A stretch of DNA of 40,420 bases from Paraburkholderia franconis (GCF_009362735.1 NZ_WHNP01000064.1:1-40420), one strand, 5' to 3'. Counted from the stretch's first letter, positions 15,726 through 24,299 are shown. The notes: generated by a model not told the origin, from the letters alone. Made by a program: numbers and translations.

Positions 15726-17189
15726 TTAGCGCGGAAAATAAGGGGGAATCTGCGCATCCACGTTGACCCACACCGACTTGGCCTGCGTGTATTCGCGCAT
15801 CGCTTCGAAGCCCATCTCGCGTCCATAGCCGCTCGCGCCGACGCCGCCGAACGGCGAGCCCGGGCTCACGCGCTTGTAGCAGTTGACCCACACCATGCCG
15901 CTGTGAATTTCGCGCGCGACCCGATGCGCGCGTTGCAGGTCGCGCGTCCACAGGCCCGCGCCGAGGCCGTATTCGGTGCCGTTCGCAATCGCGAGCGCTT
16001 CTTCGTCGGTGCGGAACGTCGTCACCGTCATGAACGGGCCGAAGACTTCTTCCTGCGACACGCGGTCGGTCGGCTTCGCTTCGACGATGGTCGGCTCGAC
16101 ATAGCAGCCGTCCGCGAGCGCCGCGCTATCCGGCGACTTGCCGCCCGACAGAACGCGTCCGCCCTGCTCGCGCGCGACGTCCACATACGACAGCACGCGG
16201 TCGCGATGCTGGCGCGACGTGAGCGGGCCCATTTCCGTCGACGGATCGAGCGGATCGCCGATGCGGATCGTGCGAGCAAGGGCGACGAACTTTTCGAGCA
16301 CTTCGTCCGCGATCGATTCGTGCACGATCATCCGCGACGCGGCGATGCACGCCTGGCCCTGGTTGTGGAAGATGCCGAACGCGGACCCCTGCACGACGGC
16401 ATCGACATTTGCGTCGCCGAACACGATGTTGGCGCCCTTGCCGCCCAGTTCGAGCTGCACTTTCTTCAGGTTGCCGCTCGACGCCTGCACGATCTTGCGC
16501 CCCACGGCCGTCGAGCCCGTGAACGCGACCTTGCCGATCTCCGGATGCTCGGCGATGTACTGGCCCGCCACGTGCCCGAGCCCCGGCAGAATGTTGACGA
16601 CGCCTGCGGGAAAGCCCACTTCGGCCATCAGTTCCGCAATCGCGAGACTCGACAGCGGCGTGAGTTCAGCGGGCTTCATGATCACGCAGTTGCCGGCGGC
16701 GAGCGCGGGCGCCATCTTCCAGCTCGTGAACATCAGCGGGAAATTCCACGGCACCACTTGTCCGACGATGCCGACGGGCTCGCGCGTCAGGTAGTTCAGA
16801 AAGCCCTGCTCGACGGGAATCACGGAGCCCTCGAACTTGTCGGCCATGCCGCCGAAATAGCGGAACGTGGCGGCCGTGCGCGGCACGTCGAGATAGCGCG
16901 TGTCGCGAATCGGATGACCCGTGTCGATCGATTCCAGATGCGCGAGCCTGTCGGCGTTCGCTTCGATCGCGTCGGCAAGCCTCAGCAGCAGACGGCCGCG
17001 CTCGGCAGCCGCGAGGTTGCTCCATTTCGGAAACGCCGCTTTCGCCGCGGCCACTGCGCGATCGATGTCGGCGTGATTCGCCATCGACACGTCGGCGATC
17101 ACGGAGTTGTCGTGAGGGTTGAGCGTCGCGAGGGTTTCGCCGCTGAGCGATGGCACGAAGCGGCCGTCGATGAAGAGTTGCGTTTGCAT
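15726..17189 (-). CDS. hapE: 4-hydroxymuconic semialdehyde dehydrogenase (aldehyde dehydrogenase)
   Basis: A 487-aa NAD(P)-dependent aldehyde dehydrogenase. Oxyanion Asn149 is in VVPWNFP, general base Glu247 in LELGGKGAN and nucleophile Cys281 in NQGQACIAASR; all are intact. It would oxidise the ring-cleavage product 4-hydroxymuconic semialdehyde to maleylacetate. The order dioxygenase subunits, this gene, maleylacetate reductase is exactly that of the Pseudomonas hapCDEF cluster. The start is ATG at 17189 with AGGA 5 bases before. A 96-base gap before it holds a GGCGCC hairpin. Confidence 0.88.
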   Translation of the reverse strand: MQTQLFIDGRFVPSLSGETLATLNPHDNSVIADVSMANHADIDRAVAAAKAAFPKWSNLAAAERGRLLLRLADAIEANADRLAHLESIDTGHPIRDTRYLDVPRTAATFRYFGGMADKFEGSVIPVEQGFLNYLTREPVGIVGQVVPWNFPLMFTSWKMAPALAAGNCVIMKPAELTPLSSLAIAELMAEVGFPAGVVNILPGLGHVAGQYIAEHPEIGKVAFTGSTAVGRKIVQASSGNLKKVQLELGGKGANIVFGDANVDAVVQGSAFGIFHNQGQACIAASRMIVHESIADEVLEKFVALARTIRIGDPLDPSTEMGPLTSRQHRDRVLSYVDVAREQGGRVLSGGKSPDSAALADGCYVEPTIVEAKPTDRVSQEEVFGPFMTVTTFRTDEEALAIANGTEYGLGAGLWTRDLQRAHRVAREIHSGMVWVNCYKRVSPGSPFGGVGASGYGREMGFEAMREYTQAKSVWVNVDAQIPPYFPR

Positions 17190-17285
17190 GTCAGTCCTGC
17201 TCGATGAGACGTTTGGGCGTGAGCGTCCCCGCGGCGCCGGTTGTCTGGCGCCGTTCGCAGCACGATCGGGAACAGTCGGAAGTGT

Positions 17286-18281
17286 TTAGAACTGGATCGG
17301 GTAAGGCGGCAGTTCGCCGCTCTCATAGCGCTTCGGCAGATCGGGCGTTGCGTTCTCCCACACGAGCAGCATCGAACGCTTCTGCGAATAGCCCTTGTGA
17401 CGGATGTCGGCGGGCATCGCGGCGATATCGCCGGCGTTCATCGTGATACGCGCGCGCGGCTCGCCCGTGTCCTTGTCGGCCACGTCCCAGACGATCTGAT
17501 CCGACAGTTGCAGGAACCACTCGACGCGATCGTTGCCATGAAAAACGGGCAGCACGAATTCTTCCGTGGTCGGGCAGAAGAGGCTCTGCTTGCACACCGA
17601 CGTGACGGACGGATTCCACGTGACATCCGAACGCGACAGGTACTTGAAGAGATTGAACGCGTGTAGTTCGTTTTCAAAGCCGGGCGCCGCGTGAATCTCG
17701 GGCTCGTCCTGCACGACGTCGGCGAACTGGCGGTTGACGGGGAAGTCGTCGCGCAGCGGCGAATCGCCTTCGAGTCCGGGCATGCGCTTCGTCGCGATGC
17801 GGGTGCGCTCGATCGCGGCCACATTGTCGCCATGCTTGGTACCGAATGCGGAGCCCGTTTCTTCGGGGGCCGCGAACGGATCGAAGCCTTCGTTGACCCA
17901 GTCCTTCAGGATCGCCTTGAAGGTCGCCATGATGACGGGCGTGTCGAACTGCTGCACATGATCGACGCCTGCCTCGCGGAAGCTCGCGTTATAGGCGCCC
18001 GCATACATGTCGACCTTGCCGTAGTGATTGCGCGTGCCGATCACTTCGTCGAAGTTGACCCAGCCGTAGAAGAAGCCCCATGCGACGTCGCGCATCATCG
18101 CGCGCAGAAAGTCGTCGGCATGCATCTGATGCGAGCGCTGCTGGCCTTTCGCGGGCCACTTGAGGGTAACGAAATACGCATCGCGCGAGAACTCGAAATC
18201 GCCGAGCTTGAACGTGCGATAACCCGTGACGGCATCCGGCTCGCTCGCGCAGATGTTTTGCAGTGTGTTGACGGTGCTCAT
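17286..18281 (-). CDS. hapD: hydroquinone 1,2-dioxygenase, large subunit
   Basis: A 331-aa catalytic subunit of the two-component Fe(II) enzyme that opens hydroquinone to 4-hydroxymuconic semialdehyde. The metal site known from PnpCD-type enzymes can be read off: His248, Asn250 and Glu254 in VFHGNDRVEWF and His295 in ADIRHKGYS. The spacing (2, 4 and 41 residues) equals that of the structurally known Pseudomonas enzyme. The C-terminal part has the cupin pattern with NAGDIAAMPADIRHKG. The start is ATG at 18281 after GGAGCAGG. It follows the small subunit by 34 bases. All key residues are present. Confidence 0.9.
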   Translation of the reverse strand: MSTVNTLQNICASEPDAVTGYRTFKLGDFEFSRDAYFVTLKWPAKGQQRSHQMHADDFLRAMMRDVAWGFFYGWVNFDEVIGTRNHYGKVDMYAGAYNASFREAGVDHVQQFDTPVIMATFKAILKDWVNEGFDPFAAPEETGSAFGTKHGDNVAAIERTRIATKRMPGLEGDSPLRDDFPVNRQFADVVQDEPEIHAAPGFENELHAFNLFKYLSRSDVTWNPSVTSVCKQSLFCPTTEEFVLPVFHGNDRVEWFLQLSDQIVWDVADKDTGEPRARITMNAGDIAAMPADIRHKGYSQKRSMLLVWENATPDLPKRYESGELPPYPIQF

Positions 18282-18315
18282 GACCTGCTCCAGAAAAGAG
18301 AATGTGCGCGACGGG

Positions 18316-18807
18316 TTATCGAATGCAGATGTCTTGCCACTTCTCGACCGAGTAGCGGCCCAGAATGGTCTGCACGAGCAGCACGCCCTTTCCTGCCGTT
18401 TCGAAACGATACGCGGCGCCTGCGGGCAGCAGCGCCTGATGACCGCGGCGCAGCCTCACGAAGCCCATGCTCTTGCCGGGCGGCGTGCCTTCGAGGCGCA
18501 CGCTGCCTTCCGTCTCTCCATCGACGAGGGGACCATCCGAAGGCTTGATGAAGTGCACGTCGATCTCGCCGTCCATCGCGACGCAGAATTCGTCGTGCGA
18601 AGCCGTGAACCACGGCGACGTGCCTTCGGCGCGCAGCGTCTCGATCACGTACTTGAGGTTCTTGCCGACGACGATCTTCTCGTACGGCGCGGCATGGCTC
18701 GCGACTTCGAACACGTTCGACATCGCATAGTGTTCGGGCTTGCCCTTGATGATTTCGATCGAGCCTTTACGGTAGCTGTCGAGACTCGCCAACCAGGTCT
18801 GCTGCAT
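18316..18807 (-). CDS. hapC: hydroquinone 1,2-dioxygenase, small subunit
   Basis: A 163-aa cupin-like subunit that pairs with HapD. The sequence has the cupin strands DEFCVAMDGEIDVHFIKP and RRGHQALLPAGAAYRFE. The start is ATG at 18807 with a perfect AGGAGG 6 bases upstream. It is the first gene of the operon, so the promoter must lie between here and the hairpin at 18941-18961; no convincing -35/-10 pair stands out. An imperfect dyad, ACACG/CGTGT (18839-18853), is a candidate regulator site. Confidence 0.86.
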   Translation of the reverse strand: MQQTWLASLDSYRKGSIEIIKGKPEHYAMSNVFEVASHAAPYEKIVVGKNLKYVIETLRAEGTSPWFTASHDEFCVAMDGEIDVHFIKPSDGPLVDGETEGSVRLEGTPPGKSMGFVRLRRGHQALLPAGAAYRFETAGKGVLLVQTILGRYSVEKWQDICIR

Positions 18808-18940
18808 GATTGCCTCCTTGGATCTCCGTTGATCTTCGACACGTCGTGCGTGTTTCCATGGACGCAAGAGTAAGTGCCGGAAAGCTCAACAGCAATGATC
18901 CGAGGTTCGGCAAATCAGAACGCCGGGTGCGGACAAAGGA

Positions 18941-18961
18941 CCCCAGGGGAAGTACCTGGGG
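18941..18961 (-). terminator. hairpin after lysR stop, probable weak terminator
   Basis: CCCCAGG (18941-18947) and CCTGGGG (18955-18961) form a 7-bp stem with a 7-base loop, directly after the stop of the LysR gene on the minus strand. The following bases contain only three consecutive T residues, so termination may be partial. Confidence 0.5.
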
Positions 18962-18968
18962 CATCGGG

Positions 18969-19934
18969 CTACTGGTCGGCCAGCTCTTCGCCGACGCTCT
19001 TCATGTCGTCGTCATCGGGGACGATGCCGAGCGCCCTGTCCCATTGCGGCTCGCGCAGATAGCGGGCGCGCAGGAAGTCGACGAACGCCTTCACCTTCGC
19101 GGTCGAGCGATGCGACGCCGGGTACACGGCCGACAGCCACAGCGGCGGCGCCGCATAGTCGGGCAACACGCGTTCGAGCCGGCGCTCGAGCAGATCGGCG
19201 GCGGCGACCATCGTCGGCAGATAGACGACGCCCGCGCCCGCACGCGCGAACTCCAGCAGCAGATGCACGCTATTGGTCTTCAGCACCGGGTTTAGCGCGA
19301 TCTCGAAGCATTCGTTGCCCTTCATCAGCGGCCACTTGTCGCCCCACGGATAGTACGAGTAGCGCGCGAAGTCGTGCCGCAGCAGATCGAGCGGCGTCTC
19401 GATCACGGGCTCTTCCTTCAGGTAGCCGGGCGCCGCGCACAGCACGCCACGCACGGGAAAAAGCCTTCTTTCGACGAGCAGGTTCGAGGCAGGCGGATAG
19501 ATCTGCAACGCGAGATCGAAGCCTTCCTGCACGGGGTCGATCACACGGTCGTTGACAGTCACGACGAATTCGATGCGCGGATGCGCCTCGCGAAACTCGA
19601 TCAACGCCTGCGAGAAATGCCCGAGCGCGAAGCCGGGCAGCACGTGGACATTGAGCGTGCCCGCGAGCGACTCGTGCTGCTGGATCGAGCGGCCCGACAG
19701 GTCGTGGACCTTGTTGACGAGCTCGGCGCACTCGCGATAGTACGTCTCGCCGATCTCCGACAGGCGCACGGCGCGCGTCGAGCGATGAAAGAGCGGCACG
19801 CCGAAGTGCTCTTCGAGCTGCTTCACGCGCGAAGTGACGACGGATTTCGCCACGCCGAGCTGGCGTGCGGCGCTGGCGAAACTTTGGGCCTCGGCGGCCC
19901 GCACGAACGCCTCCATCGACATGAAAAGATCCAT
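18969..19934 (-). CDS. LysR family transcriptional regulator
   Basis: A 321-aa regulator. The winged helix covers residues 1-60 (FVRAAEAQSFASAARQLGVAKSVVTSRVKQLEEHFGVPLF), followed by the effector domain with VHVLPGFALGHFSQALIEF and GAGVVYLPTMVAAADL. The start is ATG at 19934 after AGGAGA. It lies upstream of the hap operon on the same strand, not divergent as many LysR activators are. It is the only regulator near the operon and probably controls it, but this is inference. Its leader carries a double structured repeat (19948-20143). Confidence 0.9.
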   Translation of the reverse strand: MDLFMSMEAFVRAAEAQSFASAARQLGVAKSVVTSRVKQLEEHFGVPLFHRSTRAVRLSEIGETYYRECAELVNKVHDLSGRSIQQHESLAGTLNVHVLPGFALGHFSQALIEFREAHPRIEFVVTVNDRVIDPVQEGFDLALQIYPPASNLLVERRLFPVRGVLCAAPGYLKEEPVIETPLDLLRHDFARYSYYPWGDKWPLMKGNECFEIALNPVLKTNSVHLLLEFARAGAGVVYLPTMVAAADLLERRLERVLPDYAAPPLWLSAVYPASHRSTAKVKAFVDFLRARYLREPQWDRALGIVPDDDDMKSVGEELADQ

Positions 19935-19947
19935 GCTGTCTCCTGTG

Positions 19948-20143
19948 TCGATCGGAGTTGGCGCTTTAGTTGTCGGCTGGAGTTAGTGCTTTAGCACTTA
20001 CTCCAGCCCCATGCAGAGCACTTACTCCGATCCCATGCAAAGCTGTCGATCGGAGTTGGCGCTTTAGCTGTCGGCTGGAGTTAGTGCTTTTGCACCTACT
20101 CCAGCCCCATGCAGAGCACTTGCTCCGATCCCATGCAGAACTG
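19948..20143. repeat. two tandem copies of a 98-bp hairpin-forming repeat in the lysR leader
   Basis: Copy 1 spans 19948-20045 and copy 2 20046-20143, with about 6 differences in 98 (94% identity). Each copy contains an inner stem GGCTGGAGTTAGTGCT / AGCACTTACTCCAGCC (one mismatch in copy 1). Outside it is a second pair, ATCGGAGT / ACTCCGAT. CCCATGCA follows both stems. The array ends 14 bases before the lysR start codon, so it would be transcribed as its 5' leader. A related element lies at 31587-31636. It has no spacers and is not a CRISPR. Confidence 0.9.
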
Positions 20144-20427
20144 ACCTTATAGGCAGACCGTCCCTTCATTGCTGCAATGCACGACGGACCGCCCCTTCTG
20201 ATAGTCCAAGTGTACGTTTTTTTGCGCAATGGATCGCCTGAGGTGCCCGGTTAAAGGTGCCGCGTAAAAACGAGCACAGCGCTTGCACTTTGTACAGGCG
20301 CAGTGGCGCGCGCCATTCGGCACGCCGTGCCGCGCTGCCTTGCTGCAACGCAATCGCATGCGTCGCGCGCTTGTTGGAACAGGCGTTGCTACAAACGGCG
20401 AAAGCCATTGGCCTGTCGGGAGGCTGC
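20144..20427. other. 284-base interval, no gene seen
   Basis: Holds the presumed promoter region of lysR (minus) and of the 115-aa gene at 20428 (plus). It contains a run of seven T residues near 20217-20223 and a near-palindromic stretch near 20308-20330. No open frame has recognisable sequence. Confidence 0.5.
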
Positions 20428-20775
20428 ATGCGTCTGTCGATCCTGATCAATACGTCCGACCCCACTGTCAACCACGACTACGCGGTGTTGTGGCTCGACA
20501 CGCTCAGCCACGCGTGGACATCGCACGACCGGCGCGGCGTCGAATTGCCGTTGTCGGGCGAGATGCGCGAGGAAGGGCACATCGTCTCGCTGTGCGCGCG
20601 CGGCGCCGACGAGCCGCTCGTGACGCTGTACGGCGTGCGCTTCGACCGGCACGGCAACATGACGTCGGCGCAAGGCCAGGCGACGTGGATCTCACACTCG
20701 CGCGCCGATCCCGTCGCGGGCTTCTGGCGTTTGCAGGCCGTCGAGCGCGAAGGTTCGCGCACGACGCGACGATAG
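20428..20775 (+). CDS. hypothetical protein, 115 aa
   Basis: ATG at 20428 with GGGAGG 5 bases before is a good start. The product opens MRLSILINTSDPTVNHDYAVLWLDTL and has a beta-rich pattern with LVTLYGVRFDRHGNM, consistent with a small single-domain cytoplasmic protein. No signal peptide or membrane segment. I do not recognise the family. Codon use is like its neighbours, and a terminator follows at 20830, which supports it as a real, singly transcribed gene. Confidence 0.6.
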   Translation: MRLSILINTSDPTVNHDYAVLWLDTLSHAWTSHDRRGVELPLSGEMREEGHIVSLCARGADEPLVTLYGVRFDRHGNMTSAQGQATWISHSRADPVAGFWRLQAVEREGSRTTRR

Positions 20776-20829
20776 CACTCGCGCGCGCGTACGTTTGCCC
20801 GATACGCATACTGTTGGTTGAAAATCGAA

Positions 20830-20866
20830 GCGCCGTTGCTGCAACAGTCACAGCAACAGCGCTTTA
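20830..20866 (+). terminator. terminator-like hairpin after the 115-aa gene
   Basis: GCGCCGTTGCTG (20830-20841) pairs with CAGCAACAGCGC (20851-20862), one mismatch, around a 9-base loop, followed by TTTA. It lies between the 115-aa gene and the convergent katE remnant. Confidence 0.6.
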
Positions 20867-20900
20867 CTTCGAACGCGCGCTCAATCCGCACTGATGTCCC

Positions 20901-21482
20901 TCAAGCCGGCACCGACTCCGCCAACTTTCTGCGCGACCACACGCGATGCTGACCGACGGCATCGATGAACGGCTTGAGCACCGCATCGACGTCATCGCCC
21001 GTCGACAAGCCATCGGCCTTGTCGGGCAGATGCGCTGCGTTCAGCAGTTCCTTGCCCGCGCCGAGCGCCGCAATCGCCTTCAGATGCCGGAACGCTTCGA
21101 ACACGAAGTGGCGCGCATCGCCCGATTGCACGAGAGTCTTCGCTCCCTGCTCGCCGCCGCAAATCACAACGCCATCGAACATGATCGACGGCATGCCGGC
21201 GATCGTCGCATCGGGGTTCATGCCGTCGATCGCGGCGAGCGTCGGCGCGATCAGCAGCGGCGTCGCGCCTTGCGCCTTCAACGCGGACTGCACGCTCTTG
21301 ATGGCCGCGCCGTCGCTGCCCGGCGCGCCGACCACGGCAATCTTGCGCGTCTTGACGCCGGGCTTCACGCGATTGAGCAGGCTCAACGCGGGCGAAGGCG
21401 TCTGCTTGCCGGCCGCACACGCGCCCTTGCCCGGCTTCGGCAGGCCGAGACCTTCGGCCACCGTCGCCGCTTTTTGTGCATT
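20901..21482 (-). pseudogene. katE 3' remnant (C-terminal domain of large-subunit catalase)
   Basis: The open frame of about 193 codons matches only the C-terminal flavodoxin/DJ-1-like domain of large catalases (HPII type, about 700 aa): TRKIAVVGAPGSDGAAI, ALKAQGATPLLIAPT, AGMPSIMFDGVVICGG, EAFRHLKAIAALGAGKELL and the ending VGQHRVWSRRK. A stop codon (TAG, 21485-21483) stands just before the preserved part, and there is no ribosome site at the first possible start, GTG 21461. The catalase barrel with its haem ligands is missing and is not found elsewhere in the window. A free-standing DJ-1-like gene is the alternative but lacks a start signal. Confidence 0.75.
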
Positions 21483-21542
21483 CTAGCCATTGGTGTCAAA
21501 ATAACGTCTCGGGCCATTTCACGACTGAGACTGAGGGAAAAC

Positions 21543-22124
21543 ATGGCAGGAGTTCGTCAATTCAACGAGGACGACGCGTTCGTGCACGCACTGGACGTCT
21601 TCTGGCGCAAGGGCTATCGCGCGACATCGATGCTCGATCTCGCCGAGGCCACGGGCGTGCAGCGCGGCTCGCTGTACAACGCATACGGCGACAAGGAAGA
21701 GATCTTCATGCGCGTATTCGAGCGCTACGCGGAGCGTTTCGTCGCCGATGCACGCAAGGCGCTCGACAAGCCCGATCTGCACGACGCGCTGACGTCGTTC
21801 TTCACGTTCGCGATCCGTTCGATCACGCAAGGCTCGCCGACGCGCGGCTGTCTGTCGACGAAGACGGCCGTCGAGATCGAGCCGGAGTCGCCGCGTCTGC
21901 GCGAGGCCTTGCAGACCATGCTCGACGCGCTGGAAGCGGCGCTGCTGGCCGTGCTCGACACAAAGGAAGCGCGCGCGCAACTGACGCTGCCGCCGCAGCA
22001 GGCGGCCAGCCTGATCGTCACGACGACGCGCGGCATCGCGGTGATGGAGCGCGTCTACGGCGATCCGAAGAAGCTCAGGCAGACGGCGGTCGCGCTCGTC
22101 GATGCGCTCGTGCGCAAGCACTAG
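21543..22124 (+). CDS. TetR family transcriptional regulator
   Basis: A 193-aa repressor. The N-terminal helix-turn-helix is FNEDDAFVHALDVFWRKGYRATSMLDLAEATGVQRGSLYNAYGDKEEIF (residues 6-55), followed by an all-helical ligand domain with RGCLSTKTAVEI, resembling AcrR/YezE-type members. The start is ATG at 21543 with GAGG 5 bases upstream. It begins 60 bases from the broken end of the katE remnant, so its original upstream context may have been altered. The target is unknown; the convergent methyltransferase is the only close neighbour downstream. Confidence 0.9.
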   Translation: MAGVRQFNEDDAFVHALDVFWRKGYRATSMLDLAEATGVQRGSLYNAYGDKEEIFMRVFERYAERFVADARKALDKPDLHDALTSFFTFAIRSITQGSPTRGCLSTKTAVEIEPESPRLREALQTMLDALEAALLAVLDTKEARAQLTLPPQQAASLIVTTTRGIAVMERVYGDPKKLRQTAVALVDALVRKH

Positions 22125-22230
22125 GCAGCGCATTTCATCGCGTTTCGTTTCATCAGGCATCGCGTTTCGCGCCGCCCGCGTGCGCCTTTTCCGTCGATCG
22201 CGTCGTGGTCTACGCCTTCAGCCGAGCCCT

Positions 22231-23016
22231 TCAGTTAATCCGCGTCGCGCGACACGCATGGGTGACGTACGGCACCGTCACGACATCGCGCGACGCAAGC
22301 GAAGGCTCCGATGCGATCAGCGCGCGCACCTCGCGTTCCACTTCGGCCCATTCGCCGGGCGGCAACGCGAGAATGAAGCTCGTCGAGTGCACGCGCTTCA
22401 CGACCACATCCTCGATGGAGCCCGTGTGCCCATGCGGCATGTGCCGCTCTTCGAGTTCCGTGAAGCCTTCGAACGGGAACGCGTTGCGCCACTTGCCCGT
22501 GTGATAGCGCGGCACATCGCCTTCGCGCACGCCGACGATCGCATCGAGCCGCGCAACCCAGTCGACGCGCGCATCGCGCACGTTCCATACGAGCCCGAGA
22601 TGACCGCCGGGTTTCAGCACACGGCGAATCTCGGCGAGCGCCTCGCGCGTCGCGAACCAGTGGAACGACTGCGCACAAGGCACTGCATCGACGCAGGCAT
22701 CGCTGAACGGCAACGATTGCGCCGTGCCTTCGCGCACGTCGGCTTGCGGCAACGCAGCGGCGAGCTGCGCGCGCATCTGCGCGACGGGTTCGACGGCCAC
22801 CACCTGCGCGCCCGTCTCGATCAGGCGCGGCGTGAACTTGCCCGTGCCAGCGCCCAGATCGACAGCGATCTTGCCGGGCCCGAGCCCGAGATCGCCCGTC
22901 AGCCAGCCCGCCAGTTCGAACGGATAGTCGGGGCGGCCTTTCGCGTAGGTGTCCGCGCCCTTCGTATAGCCTTTCGCGGCGGCGTAGTGAACGTCATCCG
23001 TCTTGCTGTTGGTCAT
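22231..23016 (-). CDS. class I SAM-dependent methyltransferase
   Basis: A 261-aa cytoplasmic enzyme with motif I VDLGAGTGKFTPRL (residues 52-65), the acidic strand VVAVEPVAQM, SLPFSDACVDAVPCAQSFHWF and LKPGGHLGLVWN: the methyltransferase 11 pattern. The motif SFHWF near residue 115 is typical of the S. cerevisiae Crg1/TMT1-like group, which methylates small acids. Substrate unknown. It is convergent with the TetR gene, with 106 featureless bases between. Confidence 0.85.
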   Translation of the reverse strand: MTNSKTDDVHYAAAKGYTKGADTYAKGRPDYPFELAGWLTGDLGLGPGKIAVDLGAGTGKFTPRLIETGAQVVAVEPVAQMRAQLAAALPQADVREGTAQSLPFSDACVDAVPCAQSFHWFATREALAEIRRVLKPGGHLGLVWNVRDARVDWVARLDAIVGVREGDVPRYHTGKWRNAFPFEGFTELEERHMPHGHTGSIEDVVVKRVHSTSFILALPPGEWAEVEREVRALIASEPSLASRDVVTVPYVTHACRATRIN

Positions 23017-23243
23017 GTCGGCAACCCGGAATATCGAAGAGATTGATTGTGAACGATCCGCTCGCGCACGTGCAAATGCGCGTGCCGGCGGACACGGCGA
23101 TGGATGACGCGCTGCGGCATCCGCTTGCGTGCATTGCGCGCATCAACTGCTGCACTGGGCATCGCTCTTGCCAGACTGTCGCGCCGGCGCACGCAGCGCG
23201 ATAATGGTTGGCATCCGTCAGCGCAACGCGCAGGGAGTCGGCG

Positions 23244-23570
23244 ATGCAAGGCAGCCAGCTAACCGTCTACGCGGCAACCACCGGCCCGTGCAAGCACTAC
23301 AAGAATACCGTCGACTGGATACTCGACGAGGCGCAGCAAGCGGGCCTTCACGGCGCAACGGTCATCGAAATCAGCGAATGCATCGACATACACGGCAAAT
23401 ATCACGCCGCGCGTTTTCTCGAACTCGCCGACCAGCCGCGCGCCGTCACGCTCGCGGGCGACGACGGGCGCGTCGATGCGCTGCTCGATCGCTTGCGGCA
23501 CGGCGGCGTGCCGCTCTTCTACACGCGCTGTCCAGTCGAATTCGAGGTGCTAGGCGGCGACGTTCCGTGA
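23244..23570 (+). CDS. DUF190-like protein, 108 aa
   Basis: ATG at 23244 with AGGGAG 6 bases upstream. The pattern LTVYAATTG..., then HGATVIEISECIDIHGKYHAARFLELADQPRAVTLAGDD and RVDALLDRLRHGGVPLF resembles the small ferredoxin-fold DUF190 proteins (about 110 aa, PII-like fold). Those are often linked to ion transport such as CrcB, but no such gene is here. Weak family call; the gene itself is well supported. Confidence 0.62.
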   Translation: MQGSQLTVYAATTGPCKHYKNTVDWILDEAQQAGLHGATVIEISECIDIHGKYHAARFLELADQPRAVTLAGDDGRVDALLDRLRHGGVPLFYTRCPVEFEVLGGDVP

Positions 23571-23722
23571 AAGCGCGTAATCTGCTTCACGCGGACGCAC
23601 GGGCCCGGACGACGGCGTGCAAACAGGCGCGGTCACACAGAACAGAACACGCAAACGCTTTTCGACACGCGATGCAGCGCGACAGCAGTTTCGCGCAGCA
23701 TGCCGATATCAGGAGAATCGCG

Positions 23723-24112
23723 ATGAAAACAGTGCCAAGACTCTTGCACGATGTCGGACTGTTCGAAGCGGTGTTCGCATGCGTCCACGACAAGGACTCT
23801 TCCGTGCGCAAGGGCGCGATGTTCGGCTGCCCGGCCGTGTTCGTCGGCTCGCATCTGGCGTGTTGTGTGTACGGCAGCGGGATCGGCATCAAGCTGCCCG
23901 CCGAACGCGCCGCAATGCTCGTCGACGCCGGACGTGCATTCGCCTTCCAGCCGTATGGGCGCTCGGCGATGCGCGAATGGATCGAGATACGGATTCCGCG
24001 CGAACGGGTCGGCGAAATCGCACCTGTGCTGATCGAAGCGATCGAATACGCGCGGCATCACATCGGTCACGCGGACGGCAAGGCCTCGTCCGCATCGGCG
24101 TCGCGCGCATAG
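23723..24112 (+). CDS. TfoX/Sxy N-terminal-domain-like protein, 129 aa
   Basis: ATG at 23723 with AGGAG 7 bases before. The core, KGAMFGCPAVFVGSHLACCVYGSGIGIKLP then AFAFQPYGRSAMREWIEI, follows the TfoX N-terminal (YjbR-like) fold: a MFG turn, a short hairpin and a Pro-rich finish before a long final helix. Stand-alone domains of this type are common and of unknown function. The Ser/Ala-rich tail (about 12 residues) is not conserved in the family as far as I know. Confidence 0.6.
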   Translation: MKTVPRLLHDVGLFEAVFACVHDKDSSVRKGAMFGCPAVFVGSHLACCVYGSGIGIKLPAERAAMLVDAGRAFAFQPYGRSAMREWIEIRIPRERVGEIAPVLIEAIEYARHHIGHADGKASSASASRA

Positions 24113-24299
24113 CGGACCATTGAGGCTTCATTCGCCGGAAATGCGCTGCACGAGACGCACGGCGCGGGCCATCAGACGATTCGAGAGTCGATCATCGACT
24201 TCATCGAAGCGGAATACCGTGCGGATTTCATCGCGCTAATGAACGGGACGGCTGCCTTCGCGCAGACTTTCCGGCAGACTTTCCGTCTGGCACGGATTT

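Noticed and set aside
19948..20143. Possible CRISPR array
   Set aside because: Only two adjacent 98-bp units without spacers, and no cas genes.
20901..21461. Intact 186-aa DJ-1/PfpI-family gene
   Set aside because: The first possible start (GTG) lacks a ribosome site, similarity continues upstream of it to a stop codon, and the sequence fits the catalase tail domain best.
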